NCBI GenBank assembly: GCA_029553845.1
Contig: JAKPKF010000043.1
Location: forward strand, 1 to 22,221
Direction: 5' to 3'
Length of the DNA stretch: 22,221 nt
From: a bacterium
GTDB taxonomy: Bacteria; Patescibacteria; Dojkabacteria; SC72
This document shows, one piece after another, positions 8,186 to 17,293 of this stretch; the first letter of the stretch is position 1; each line of letters begins with the position of its first letter. The notes under the pieces are model-generated. The model did no database searches. It saw nothing but the letters and a program-made list of their open reading frames with translations, and was not told the DNA's origin. Position numbers and translations under genes: made by a program.

Positions 8186-9784
8186 ATGAAAAAACTATTT
8201 GTTTACGCTTCCGTATTCTTAGTTTGGATCGTTTGTGTCACTCTTTTCGCCGTGTTTGGAACTGGTCAAAGTGTCAGCAGTGAACAATTTGTCGTTCTCG
8301 CTGTTAAAGAAGACTCGACCAAAGACTATAACACGATGCCTGTCTTCCAAGATTTAAAGAAAGATACCGGCACCGAAGTGAAGTGGATTTATAACACTTC
8401 CACCCAGTACACAAATAATACCGATCCTGTAAGTATTAATGGAATTGATGCGATATATCATTCTGGTTTTTCTAATCTCAAATTATATGACTATGGCAGA
8501 AGAGGAAGAATTATCGCATTTGATAAATATCTCTCTAATATGCCTAACTTCAATAAGATCATCACCGATAGACCAGATATTGGAGAAGCTTTAAAATCCC
8601 CAGATGGTCATATCTATGCTTTACCTCGTATCGAAGAGATGGGATTAAAAGAATATCCCAATATCCTCTATTTAAATAAGAAATGGGTTAATAAATTAAT
8701 TGAAACAAATAATATGCCCGCGAGTGTTCCATTAACACCAGATCAACTAGTGGATGGATTAGATTTAACAAGAAATCAATTTAAAGCTATCATCCAAAAA
8801 TTCAATGATTTAGATATGGATGGTGATGGAAGCACCAGCAATGAAATACCTTTATCATTCGTCAGTAATAACTGGCAAGGTAATGAAGCTGATTTAATGG
8901 CTTCCTTTGGATTAGCTGAAAATAGAGATCATAAAACAGTAATCGATGGCAAGATTACATTTACATGTTTAGATGAGAAATGGTATCAAGCCGTCAAAGA
9001 ATTGACTATTTGGTATAACAGCGGATTAATTCGTTCATCCGCATTTACACAAACGGATAGTGATTTCTTAGCCAAAGGACAAGATGGTAGATATGGTTCC
9101 TTCTATTGGTGGGAAAAGAACACCGTTGTCTCCAATCCTAATGACTATATTATCGTTAGACCTTTAATCGATGATATTACCGGACAAAGATATGTCGGTG
9201 TCTCTAATGAATTAGAAATCGAAAAAGGTGAATGTGTCATCTTAGATTCTTGTGATAGAAAAGAAGAACTAGTGGCATACTTTGATAAATTCTTTGAACC
9301 AGATTATTCCGCACAACTTAACTATGGTTCTATTACTTCTGGTGCTTTCTTAAAAGAGAAGATTGATGGAAAACTCATTCCTAATGATGACCATGGTGCG
9401 CAAAGTGCGGATGACTTCAGAATGAAAAACGCTCCATTCGGCGTTATCTATTTAGTGCAAGAAACATGGGATAAATATGTGGAGATGGAATCAAGAGCAA
9501 AACTCCGTCTAGAGAATTTAAAAAACTATGTCAAACCATATACATATCCCGGAGTTAGTCAAATTCCACATTTAAATTACACACAAGATGAATTAGTGAC
9601 ACTTAATGTCTATGAATCATCATTAGCCAATAACATCTCTAGCTGGTACACAAATGCTGTCACAGGTGGAGGTATCCCCACTATGGATTCATGGAGAAGT
9701 ATGATCGACACCAATAGTGAATCATTTAAGCATGTCACCGCGATTAACCAAGCGGCATATGACCGTTATATTAACGCATTATAA
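8186..9784 (+). CDS. Extracellular solute-binding protein (LplA/YtcQ-like), signal-anchor type
   Basis: The product has 532 residues, a typical size for the large family-1 binding proteins paired with LplB/YtcP permeases. The N-terminus has one hydrophobic helix, FVYASVFLVWIVCVTLFAVF, then GTGQSV. The only Cys lies inside the helix and there is no proper lipobox, so the protein may be anchored by an uncleaved signal rather than by lipid. The body shows the usual GIDAIYHSGF, YDYGRRGRIIAFDKYL, PDGHIYALPRIEEMG and LYLNKKWVNKL. DLDMDGDGSTSNEIPLSF near residues 208-225 resembles an EF-hand-like calcium loop often seen in this family. The last residues (ITSGAFLKEKIDGKL through AAYDRYINAL) are also typical. 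AAAGGAGAG precedes the ATG. It should deliver fructo-oligosaccharides to the permeases; specificity is inferred from context. Confidence 0.9.
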   Translation: MKKLFVYASVFLVWIVCVTLFAVFGTGQSVSSEQFVVLAVKEDSTKDYNTMPVFQDLKKDTGTEVKWIYNTSTQYTNNTDPVSINGIDAIYHSGFSNLKLYDYGRRGRIIAFDKYLSNMPNFNKIITDRPDIGEALKSPDGHIYALPRIEEMGLKEYPNILYLNKKWVNKLIETNNMPASVPLTPDQLVDGLDLTRNQFKAIIQKFNDLDMDGDGSTSNEIPLSFVSNNWQGNEADLMASFGLAENRDHKTVIDGKITFTCLDEKWYQAVKELTIWYNSGLIRSSAFTQTDSDFLAKGQDGRYGSFYWWEKNTVVSNPNDYIIVRPLIDDITGQRYVGVSNELEIEKGECVILDSCDRKEELVAYFDKFFEPDYSAQLNYGSITSGAFLKEKIDGKLIPNDDHGAQSADDFRMKNAPFGVIYLVQETWDKYVEMESRAKLRLENLKNYVKPYTYPGVSQIPHLNYTQDELVTLNVYESSLANNISSWYTNAVTGGGIPTMDSWRSMIDTNSESFKHVTAINQAAYDRYINAL

Positions 9785-9797
9785 AAAGGAAAGAGAT

Positions 9798-10472
9798 ATG
9801 GTCGGGTTAAGGAAATTTGGTGAATATCTAACAGAATTCCTCGTCGTCACTTTATTAGTGGCTCTTTCTGCTTTATCCGTTGTTTTCTTCGTCCCTATGT
9901 TAGTGGGATTATGTGGATTCTTTAAAAACAAAAAAGAAGTTCGTTTATTTAAAGATATCTTCATCACGATGAAAGAGAATTGGTTAATCTTAATTCCTTA
10001 TACTATCTTTCAATTAGTCATACTCGTATTTCCTATCTTAAATATATATTTCTTTAATACGCATCCCGCGAATATGAATTATGTCGTTTTAGCCATTAGT
10101 TATGTCGCATTAGTGGTTGGAAGTATCTATTTAGTTACCGCACCGACGATTATCGTCAATATGAATGTGAAGTTCCTCCAATTAATCTATAACGGATTTA
10201 TGTTGTTATTCGGTTCTTTAATTAGATCTTTAATCTGCCTCGCCCTCATGGCGGGAGTGATCGCTATTATTCTTTTATTCCCATATGTTATACCAGCGAC
10301 ATTTTACGCTGTTCCATTTATCACTAGTGCTTTAATGCATGAGAATTTCTATGTCTTAAAAGCGAGAGTGTTACAAACCAGTGTCTATGAATTAAAGAAA
10401 AAAGAATATGAAGATAACTACCTCGATGAAAGAGGAAGAGTGAGCCATGAAAAGAAAGGAGAAGGAAAATAA
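9798..10472 (+). CDS. YesL-like (DUF624) membrane protein
   Basis: The product has 224 residues. I chose the ATG at 9798, because AAAGGAAAGAG stands just before it and because an earlier ATG at 9717 would overlap the binding-protein gene by 68 bases. Several hydrophobic helices are seen, from about residue 17 (VTLLVALSALSVVFFVPML) through YVALVVGSIYLVTAPTIIV to the helix pair near residues 140-180. The arrangement resembles YesL/DUF624, which in Bacillota often sits next to LplB/YtcP/LplA transporter genes. The role is unknown; accessory function in transport or signalling is a guess from co-occurrence. The tail is highly charged. The stop codon is one base before the next start, within a shared SD region. 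Confidence 0.75.
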   Translation: MVGLRKFGEYLTEFLVVTLLVALSALSVVFFVPMLVGLCGFFKNKKEVRLFKDIFITMKENWLILIPYTIFQLVILVFPILNIYFFNTHPANMNYVVLAISYVALVVGSIYLVTAPTIIVNMNVKFLQLIYNGFMLLFGSLIRSLICLALMAGVIAIILLFPYVIPATFYAVPFITSALMHENFYVLKARVLQTSVYELKKKEYEDNYLDERGRVSHEKKGEGK

Positions 10473-10473
10473 G

Positions 10474-12135
10474 ATGAAATACCTTAAATCTTTATTACTT
10501 TTACCTTTCTTAACTCTTTTCGCATCGGGATGTTCAAAAGAGAATAAAGTCACTAACTCCGCACCTTCTATCGTTGGAGTAAAAGATATCCAATGTATCG
10601 TTAATACAGAAGTGGATTTCCTTTCTGGTGTCGCTGCGATTGATAAAGAAGAAGGAGATATCACTCCTAATATCAAAATAAATGTCACTCCATATATTGA
10701 AGTAGTGGATGGATATGCTTTATTTACCGAAGAAGGTGAATACGCAGTGACATATACCATCTCTGATAAAGAAGGTAGAACTTCTCAAAAGAGTTCTTAT
10801 GTCAATGTTCTAACTAGAAAACAATATGTCAAATTTGATATGCCTAGTGGTTTCTATTATGAAACTAATGGTAAAGCAAAGATGAATAGATGTGGCATGG
10901 TCAATGGTGATTTCCTCGTAGAAGCTACCGGTCATGAAATCGCAGAAGATATTAAAGTTAATAGAATATTTAAATTAAAAACAAATACACAATACACATT
11001 TAAATTCACAATTGAAGCCAGATGTGCCGGGAAAATTACCGCCTTAGCGGATGGATATCCATGTGGTGAATTACAATTAGATATCGGTCATAATGTCGTC
11101 TCATTCAAACATATCGTTTTAGATGATAGTGAAGATAAGAAGAATGTGGAAATATCCTTATGTTTAGGTAATATTCTCGGCGATATCGATCTAACAATAG
11201 CGAAATTAGAAACCGAATATCCTCAACATGAAGGTGATATCGTCGACTTAACCGAAGACTGGTCATTCTTAGGTAGAGTTATTAGAAGATTTGAAGGTGG
11301 TATAGAAGGTAATGCTTGGTCTGATGAAGAAGGATTAAACGCTATCTTAGAAGTCACCACCCCAGGAACAGATATCTGGGCAGGTGGTATGTTCATCAAT
11401 ACCGGAATCGAATTAAAAGCTGGTGTTAAGTATTCCATCTCCTTTGATATCACTTCCGAATTAGGTAATCCATATGAAGCCATCGTCCAAAGAGGACAAT
11501 GGGATGAATATAAATATAAAGTATATAGTTCTCCTGATGGCCACTGCGCGGTTGATGTCATACCTAATGAAGCCACAAAAGGTGCCTTATGGATTTATGT
11601 TCAATCTGGTAAAAATGTTAACCGTATCATTATGAGTAATCTCAAAGTAGAAGAACATCTAGGGCCAGTAGGAAGAGATTCATATATTATCGAAGATTAT
11701 AAAGAATCACATTCTAGCGGTTATAGCGCTTCCTTCTCTTCCGAATTAGGGAATTATAAATATCTCATTAATAAATTTGGTAATAACGATTATGACCAAA
11801 AGGTCAGTAGTCCAACCTTCTTCGTCAATGGTAGTAGCGGTAACTATGTCTTATCATTCAAAGCTAAAGCTAGCGCACCGGTAGAAGTAGTTGTTGCCGC
11901 ACCTGTCAGTGGAGGATGGGATCCCACATTGATGTGGAATAGAATCAATCTCTCTCTGGAAGAAACAACATATACATTCTTCTTTAACACAAATGGTTCA
12001 GATAGAGATTATCAAATCGTCTGGCAATTCGGTTCCGGAAATAACCAGAAATATGAAAACGTACAAATAGAAGTAAATGACGTAGAAATCAGTTTAAGAA
12101 ATATAGAATTGGATGGTAGCGATGAGTCAAAGTAG
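10474..12135 (+). CDS. Multi-module lipoprotein with Ig-like and carbohydrate-binding-like domains
   Basis: The product has 553 residues from the ATG at 10474, preferred over 10447 because GAAGGA lies just upstream and the signal peptide then starts properly (MKYLKSLLLLPFLTLFASGC, lipobox ASGC). After a short linker comes an Ig-like domain resembling DUF5011 (DKEEGDITPNI and EGEYAVTYTISDKEGRT). A beta-rich module follows (about residues 110-255), then at about 263-396 the same module found twice in the lipoprotein at 3361 (RRFEGGIEGNAW, TPGTDIWAGGMFINTG, QRGQWDEYKYK, LWIYVQSG). A last beta-sandwich (YVLSFKAKASAPVEVVVAAP) ends the chain. No catalytic motif is seen. It probably binds fructan at the cell surface and hands it to the GH32-like lipoprotein and the transporter. 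Its end overlaps the GH32 start, so translation may be coupled. Confidence 0.85.
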   Translation: MKYLKSLLLLPFLTLFASGCSKENKVTNSAPSIVGVKDIQCIVNTEVDFLSGVAAIDKEEGDITPNIKINVTPYIEVVDGYALFTEEGEYAVTYTISDKEGRTSQKSSYVNVLTRKQYVKFDMPSGFYYETNGKAKMNRCGMVNGDFLVEATGHEIAEDIKVNRIFKLKTNTQYTFKFTIEARCAGKITALADGYPCGELQLDIGHNVVSFKHIVLDDSEDKKNVEISLCLGNILGDIDLTIAKLETEYPQHEGDIVDLTEDWSFLGRVIRRFEGGIEGNAWSDEEGLNAILEVTTPGTDIWAGGMFINTGIELKAGVKYSISFDITSELGNPYEAIVQRGQWDEYKYKVYSSPDGHCAVDVIPNEATKGALWIYVQSGKNVNRIIMSNLKVEEHLGPVGRDSYIIEDYKESHSSGYSASFSSELGNYKYLINKFGNNDYDQKVSSPTFFVNGSSGNYVLSFKAKASAPVEVVVAAPVSGGWDPTLMWNRINLSLEETTYTFFFNTNGSDRDYQIVWQFGSGNNQKYENVQIEVNDVEISLRNIELDGSDESK

Positions 12136-13594
12136 AGCGTTCATTAACAATTACATAATCCAAAAAAGAGACAGTATTGATAATAAATACCGCCTCAAAT
12201 TTCATATGTCTTGTCATGTTGGATGGATGAATGATCCTAATGGTTTGGTGTTGTTTAATAACCAATATCATCTCTATTATCAAGCTTTCCCATTCCGTAC
12301 TAAACCAGGACAGATGATGTGGGGACGCTTTATATCTCCTGATTTAGTTAGATTTGAAGATAGAGGTATCGCTTTATCATTAGATACATTAGGAGAACAT
12401 GCTTTCTCCGGTGGTTCTATTGTGGTGGATAACCATATCCATATCTATTACACATTACACACAGAAAAGAATCCCCAATTAATTAGATATGATGGTGATG
12501 TCTTTGAGAATTATAAAGATGAGACATTTACCGAAGAAGAAAATGAAAAAAGAAAACATCAAGAAAGATGTAATGAAACGAAAGATATCAAAGAAGAAGA
12601 TATCTATCATTCATCATCAATTGATGGAGAAGAATTCGAAAAGGGAAATAAAGTATTTGATAACGAATCATTACCAAAGAATATTAATCAAGTAGACTTT
12701 AGAGATCCGAACCCCGTGAAGATAGGCGATACATATTACATCTTCGTCGGTGGTAAAGATAATGAATTAAATAAAGGTATTATCATCGTCTTAAAGAGTA
12801 AATCATTAGATCATTTTGAATATGCATTCACAATTGGTCCATTCTATGAATTAGGTGATATGGCGGAATGCCCATCATATTTTAGAATCGATGATCAAGA
12901 TGTCTTACTTGTTTCAGGATGTAATACATATAGAAGAGATAATGATTTTAAGAATATCAATTGCAGTGTCTTTATCGTTGGTAATATCGACTTTATTAAA
13001 GGCACGATGCACGTGGACTTTATTAAAGAAATAGATAAAGGTGATACTTTCTATGCACCTCAATTTATTCGAGAAGAAAATAGACCCATCATGATTGGAT
13101 GGCTAGAGATGTGGGCAAAGAATTATCCAACATCATTAATGCATCATGGTTATGTCGGTGCTTTCTCTTTCCCAAGAATGTTAACTATTAAAGATAACGA
13201 TATATATCAAAACCCCGTTAAAGAATTAGATAAATACACAAAAGTAGTAAATAAAGATTATCTACCAAGACAAGCGGATATATCTATGGATATGCCTATC
13301 GGTAGTCATATCACCATTAAAGGCGATAATGGAGAGTTATTAATTAAAAATGATATAGATGGTCTATCTTTAGATAATCATCTCTCTAATGGCATGTTTG
13401 ACTGCATTAGAAGAACAAACAATAGATATGATAACTGCCATCTCCGTATCTTATTAGATACATCATCTATCGAATTATTTATTAATGATGGTAAAGAGGC
13501 TATTAGTTCAAGGTTCTATATTGATGGAATACTCCATATGGAAAATAGTAAAGATATTAAAAATATCGTCATAAAGGAGGTAGATGTGAAATGA
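12113..13594 (+). CDS. Cytoplasmic GH32 beta-fructosidase
   Basis: The product is a 493-residue glycoside hydrolase that cleaves terminal fructose from sucrose-like or fructan oligosaccharides. The GH32 triad is complete: nucleophile Asp41 in WMNDPNG, transition-state Asp198 in FRDPNP, and acid/base Glu252 in AECPS. SGGSIVV and MIGWLEMW stand in the expected places. The C-terminal part (LRILLDTSSIELFINDG) is the GH32 beta-sandwich. There is no signal peptide, so it acts on imported oligosaccharides. Residues about 125-150 form a charged insert (FTEEENEKRKHQERC) before the third blade. The start overlaps the upstream gene by 23 bases; ATG at 12122 is an equally possible start and neither has a clear SD. 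It overlaps the next gene by ATGA. Sucrose-6-phosphate hydrolase activity is less likely, as no PTS is present. Confidence 0.93.
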   Translation: MVAMSQSRAFINNYIIQKRDSIDNKYRLKFHMSCHVGWMNDPNGLVLFNNQYHLYYQAFPFRTKPGQMMWGRFISPDLVRFEDRGIALSLDTLGEHAFSGGSIVVDNHIHIYYTLHTEKNPQLIRYDGDVFENYKDETFTEEENEKRKHQERCNETKDIKEEDIYHSSSIDGEEFEKGNKVFDNESLPKNINQVDFRDPNPVKIGDTYYIFVGGKDNELNKGIIIVLKSKSLDHFEYAFTIGPFYELGDMAECPSYFRIDDQDVLLVSGCNTYRRDNDFKNINCSVFIVGNIDFIKGTMHVDFIKEIDKGDTFYAPQFIREENRPIMIGWLEMWAKNYPTSLMHHGYVGAFSFPRMLTIKDNDIYQNPVKELDKYTKVVNKDYLPRQADISMDMPIGSHITIKGDNGELLIKNDIDGLSLDNHLSNGMFDCIRRTNNRYDNCHLRILLDTSSIELFINDGKEAISSRFYIDGILHMENSKDIKNIVIKEVDVK

Positions 13595-15105
13595 AAAGAA
13601 AAATATCATTATTCTTTTTAATCGCCTTTTTCACCTGTACCTCTTGTAGTGGTAAAAACTCCGTGATAGATCAAAAAGGTGCAAATGTCTTCCCCGCATC
13701 CGCATCGGAAGACACTATTTCCATCACGATGGGTGATGTCATGCCTTTCTATGACAATGGTGTGATGAATATCTATCATTTAAGAAACACAACTGGTTCT
13801 AATAGTAACTTCTATCACCCAATTGCTAGATTAACCACATCTGATTTCATCCATTATAAAGATGAGGGAGTGGTGATTAATTATGAAGAATCAATATTCT
13901 CCCCTGATGCTGCATTAGGAACCGGATCATTTATAAAAGATAAAGATGGTAAATATCATTGTTTCTATACCGGACATAATACCAGTGGTACCGATCCTGA
14001 TTTAGGAGAAGATCGATTACCATATGCGGAAGTCGTAAGACACGCTTATAGCGATGATCAAGTCACATGGACTAAAGATGATGACTTCAGATTATATGGT
14101 TATGAAAATGATTTCCGTGATCCATATGTCTATTATGACGATGTCGATCATACCTACTATATGTTAGTGACTACGAGAGATTATGGTAACGCAGTCATTA
14201 GAAGATATAGTTCTACATCATTATCCGTGGATGATGAAGGATGGACATTCGTCGATAATTTCTTCACTAATGACGAAGGCGGATACAACATGGAATGTCC
14301 TTCCTATGTGGAATATAACGGATATTATTATCTCGCCTATAGTGAACAAGGTGATAACCGTGTCACCCATTACCGTTATAAAACTAGTCGAGATGGTGAG
14401 TGGAAGAAATTCAATCGAGACGCAATTGACGCCAGTGGATTTTATGCTGGAAGATTAGAAAAAGCGGGCGATAAATTATATGCCTTTGCTTGGTGTGCTC
14501 GATTAACAGGTGGTAATACCGGCACATTTGACTGGGGTGGTAATCTCGTCACTCATGAAATGAAGCAAAATGATAATGGTGAAATATGTCCAATTATGCC
14601 TAATACATATAAGTCGTATTTCAATCATGAAGTTAATTACAATAACTCCAAAGGAGAAAAGATATCTAATTATTCATTTAACGGAGAACAATTCTCTTCT
14701 ACCGCATTAGATAAGAAATCCGATAGAGTAACGAGGATATCATTTAAAATCAAACCACATGGTAAATTAGGAGACTTCGGATTAACATTCGGTATCAATA
14801 ACCAATATGATAACCGTCTCGGTGATAGTGTCATTGGATTTGATTTAACGAATAATAAACTCATGTGTTATAACGATGTCTCTAACATCATTAGATATGG
14901 TAAAGAATTAGCCCATATCAATTATGAGTTTAATGAAGAACATACATATGATGTTGATGTGATAATCGATGGAGAAGTTATGACATTATATCTCAATAAT
15001 GAAATAGCTCTCACAGCGAGATTCCTCAATATCAAAGATAACTATTTCGCCTTCTACTCCAATAAAGCGAAAGCGGATATCACGGAGGTGAAATTCTATG
15101 AATAA
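13591..15105 (+). CDS. GH32-family surface lipoprotein (putative fructan hydrolase)
   Basis: The product has 504 residues. A signal peptide ends in the lipobox TSC (MKRKISLFFLIAFFTCTSC), so the enzyme is tethered outside the cell. The five-bladed propeller has diverged GH32 motifs: Asp49 in MGDVMPFYDNG replaces the usual NDPNG context, Asp177 is in FRDP, and Glu235 is in MECPS, so all three catalytic acids are present. Residues about 350-504 form a CBM66/GH32C-like sandwich (TRISFKIKPHGKLGDFGLTF, YDVDVIIDGEVMTLYLNN). It starts with an ATGA overlap behind a perfect AAAGGAGGT (13573-13581). It is the only recognisable extracellular hydrolase in the operon and would release fructose or oligosaccharides at the cell surface. 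Exo- versus endo-action cannot be told from sequence. Confidence 0.88.
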   Translation: MKRKISLFFLIAFFTCTSCSGKNSVIDQKGANVFPASASEDTISITMGDVMPFYDNGVMNIYHLRNTTGSNSNFYHPIARLTTSDFIHYKDEGVVINYEESIFSPDAALGTGSFIKDKDGKYHCFYTGHNTSGTDPDLGEDRLPYAEVVRHAYSDDQVTWTKDDDFRLYGYENDFRDPYVYYDDVDHTYYMLVTTRDYGNAVIRRYSSTSLSVDDEGWTFVDNFFTNDEGGYNMECPSYVEYNGYYYLAYSEQGDNRVTHYRYKTSRDGEWKKFNRDAIDASGFYAGRLEKAGDKLYAFAWCARLTGGNTGTFDWGGNLVTHEMKQNDNGEICPIMPNTYKSYFNHEVNYNNSKGEKISNYSFNGEQFSSTALDKKSDRVTRISFKIKPHGKLGDFGLTFGINNQYDNRLGDSVIGFDLTNNKLMCYNDVSNIIRYGKELAHINYEFNEEHTYDVDVIIDGEVMTLYLNNEIALTARFLNIKDNYFAFYSNKAKADITEVKFYE

Positions 15106-15142
15106 TAAAACGAATAAATATATAAGAAGAAAGGAGACTTAA
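15098..15142 (+). CDS. Candidate 14-codon ORF ahead of the transporter ATPase gene
   Basis: ATG at 15098, overlapping the end of the GH32 lipoprotein gene in another frame, opens a 14-codon frame (MNNKTNKYIRRKET) ending in TAA one base before the ATPase ATG. GGAGGT (15084-15089) stands 8 bases upstream, a near-perfect SD that the lipoprotein gene itself does not need. The ORF contains the ATPase's own SD (AAGGAGA at 15131-15137). It may be a coupling leader peptide, or the remnant of a longer gene deleted between the two neighbours. Function unknown. Confidence 0.35.
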   Translation: MNNKTNKYIRRKET

Positions 15143-15143
15143 T

Positions 15144-16352
15144 ATGGCATCGGTAAAGTTAAAGAATATTAATAAAGTCTATGAAGGTAGAGTGCACGCA
15201 GTTCACGATTTCTCTATCGATATTGAAGATAAGGAATTCATCGCCTTTGTCGGTCCATCTGGATGTGGTAAATCGACGACATTAAGAATGATCGCTGGAT
15301 TAGAAGAAATCACATATGGTGAATTATATATCGATGATAAATTAGTCAATACCACCGCACCAAAAGACAGGGATATTGCTATGGTTTTCCAAAGCTATGC
15401 TCTATATCCTCAAATGACTGTCTATGACAATATGGCGTATGCCTTAAAGTTAAGAAAGACTCCTAAACAAGAGATCAATCAAAGAGTAAGAGAGGCCGCG
15501 GAGATATTAAAGCTCACACCATATCTCAATAGAAAACCAAGAGCCTTATCCGGTGGTCAAAGACAAAGGGTGGCCTTAGGTAGAGCAATCGTGAGAAGAC
15601 CAAAGGTATTCTTGATGGATGAACCTTTATCTAACTTAGACGCTAAACTCAGAGTGGCGATGCGTAGTGAAATCGTTCGTATCCATAATGAAGTAGGAGC
15701 CACAACTATCTATGTTACTCACGATCAAATTGAAGCGATGACGATGGCTAATAGAATCGTCGTCATGAAAGATGGATTTGTCCAACAGATTGGTAAACCT
15801 AATGAAATATATCAACATCCTAATAATATGTTTGTCGCCGGATTTATCGGCACACCGGCGATGAACTTCTTATACGGAAAGTTAGAAAAGGGATATTTCA
15901 TTCCTAATGGTCAAGAAGATACCAAGATTAAAATGACCAAAGAACAAATGGAATTATTAAAGAATTATGTTGGTCATGGAATGGTATATGGTATTAGACC
16001 AGAAAACCTCATCTATGAAAAAGATGATGGATTTGAGAAATATAAGGATTATACATTTGAACTCAAAGTGGATATCATCGAAATCTTAGGAGATATCTTA
16101 AATGTCTATGGCAAGATAGGCGATGCCCAAGTCATCGCTAAGATGCCAAATAAATATGAGATATCTAAAGGTGACACGATTAAAGTGGCCATTGAATTAG
16201 ATTATGTGAGATTCTTCAATGAAACCACGACCAAAGCGATATTACCAAATCAAAATGAATATGAAGAGATAGAAGTAACGAAGTCTCTAGATGATGATAA
16301 TGTCGCGATTATCGAAAAGAAAAAGAAAGGCTGGTTCTCTAAGAAGAAATAA
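15144..16352 (+). CDS. msmK: Multiple-sugar ABC transporter ATPase (MsmK/UgpC type)
   Basis: The product is a 402-residue ATPase energising the CUT1 importer. It has Walker A GPSGCGKST (residues 37-45), Q-loop FQSYALYPQMTVYDNM, signature LSGGQRQRVALG (from residue 135), Walker B VFLMDEP (Asp159, Glu160), D-loop SNLDAKLR and H-loop YVTHDQIEAMT. The C-terminal third is the OB/MOBE regulatory domain typical of MalK/MsmK, with GIRPENL and PAMNFLYG. A lysine-rich tail extends it slightly beyond the usual 370 residues. LplB/YtcP loci often lack an ATPase and share a distant MsmK; here the ATPase is encoded in the same operon. AAGGAGA precedes the ATG. The symbol denotes the family; the original msmK serves several sugars. 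Confidence 0.93.
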   Translation: MASVKLKNINKVYEGRVHAVHDFSIDIEDKEFIAFVGPSGCGKSTTLRMIAGLEEITYGELYIDDKLVNTTAPKDRDIAMVFQSYALYPQMTVYDNMAYALKLRKTPKQEINQRVREAAEILKLTPYLNRKPRALSGGQRQRVALGRAIVRRPKVFLMDEPLSNLDAKLRVAMRSEIVRIHNEVGATTIYVTHDQIEAMTMANRIVVMKDGFVQQIGKPNEIYQHPNNMFVAGFIGTPAMNFLYGKLEKGYFIPNGQEDTKIKMTKEQMELLKNYVGHGMVYGIRPENLIYEKDDGFEKYKDYTFELKVDIIEILGDILNVYGKIGDAQVIAKMPNKYEISKGDTIKVAIELDYVRFFNETTTKAILPNQNEYEEIEVTKSLDDDNVAIIEKKKKGWFSKKK

Positions 16353-16363
16353 ACCTTGATAAG

Positions 16364-16392
16364 TTGAATTATCTATTTAATAGAGATATCAT
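16364..16392 (+). promoter_or_regulatory. Possible promoter before the secreted-protein gene
   Basis: TTGAAT (16364-16369) and TATCAT (16387-16392) are 17 bases apart in the 100-base gap after the ATPase gene. A TATAAT at 16396-16401 is an alternative -10 without a clear -35. A very strong AGGAGGGG at 16439-16446 precedes the next gene. Confidence 0.35.
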
Positions 16393-16452
16393 GAATATAA
16401 TCAAAACTATTTAAAATTATTAACCAATAAATATTATCAGGAGGGGTTAAAA

Positions 16453-17268
16453 ATGAATAAAAAAGGATTATTAGCAGTATTAGGTTCTGTCTGTTTGTTA
16501 TCAGTGGGATTAGTTGCCGCTGTGAGCTCATATACAGGCCGTAACCAATCATTATTACAAGGTAATGCGATTGAACCAAATCCGGAAACATGCGAATTTT
16601 CAGTTAGAAACGAAGGTGGTGCATTTAATATCACTACCAGTGAGCATAGAGAAGGAGGTTATTTCCTTGATGTTCAAAGTGGCAATTACGAACAATGGCA
16701 ATGCGGTCTTGTTAACTTCAATTATCCAGGACTTACTGAAAACCAAGTATATTATTGTGAATTTGAACTTACTGTTAATGTTGACGGTGCAACTGCTGGC
16801 GGTGCACAATACTGCGACATTAGAGTTAGAGCCAATGAAAACAAACCAGGCGCTGGTGAAGGATTTAAAGACGATTTCCAAAAGAATGTCAAATTTGTTA
16901 TTGGCACAAACTTTACTGCTCTCGCATCAAATAATGAAATTTGTTTACAATTAGGTGCACTCCGTGACAGTAGTGGCGCTAATAAATTTACCGCACTCAT
17001 TGAAAGATTTGTTATCAAAAAAGGCAGCAATGTTGGTGAAATCGTTAGAAGAGTTGACTTTGAAAGTGGCGAAGCCTTTGCTGATAGATGGACAGCTGCC
17101 AATATCGACGATTTCTTCTGCACAAAAGAAAATGTTGAAAATTACATCTACGATTATTACTCACTCTATACTGCACAAAGAACAATCGCTGGTGCAACCG
17201 AGGATGTTGAAGGAAACAGAACAATCGCTAAAACAATTGAATATTTAGTTGCATATCACAATATGTAA
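16453..17268 (+). CDS. Secreted protein with beta-sandwich module, function unknown
   Basis: The product has 271 residues. A clear signal sequence (GLLAVLGSVCLLSVGLVAAV) follows MNKK, and no lipobox is seen. Residues about 45-190 look like a carbohydrate-binding-type beta-sandwich (GGYFLDVQSGNYEQWQCGLV, YYCEFELTVNV, EICLQLGALRDSSG). The C-terminal 70 residues have an alpha-helical pattern with FADRW and a terminal TIAKTIEYLVAYHNM. That resembles a C-terminal module I associate with secreted proteins of low-GC gut bacteria; this is recollection, not a search result. Codon choice looks different from the operon before it: more GCT/GCA and GGC, fewer GAT-ATC runs. It may have its own promoter and could be expressed strongly given the SD. 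It lies between the transporter ATPase and fructokinase genes, so a role in fructan binding is reasonable but unproven. Confidence 0.75.
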   Translation: MNKKGLLAVLGSVCLLSVGLVAAVSSYTGRNQSLLQGNAIEPNPETCEFSVRNEGGAFNITTSEHREGGYFLDVQSGNYEQWQCGLVNFNYPGLTENQVYYCEFELTVNVDGATAGGAQYCDIRVRANENKPGAGEGFKDDFQKNVKFVIGTNFTALASNNEICLQLGALRDSSGANKFTALIERFVIKKGSNVGEIVRRVDFESGEAFADRWTAANIDDFFCTKENVENYIYDYYSLYTAQRTIAGATEDVEGNRTIAKTIEYLVAYHNM

Positions 17269-17293
17269 TTATTAATCAAAAAGATAAACGATT

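Noticed and set aside
9717..9797. Earlier ATG for the YesL-like gene.
   Set aside because: It overlaps the binding-protein gene by 68 bases without an SD, while 9798 has a strong SD and gives the normal start.
16752..17123. Long antisense and alternate-frame ORFs over the secreted-protein gene.
   Set aside because: They are shadows of the codon bias of the real gene, with no SD or domain.
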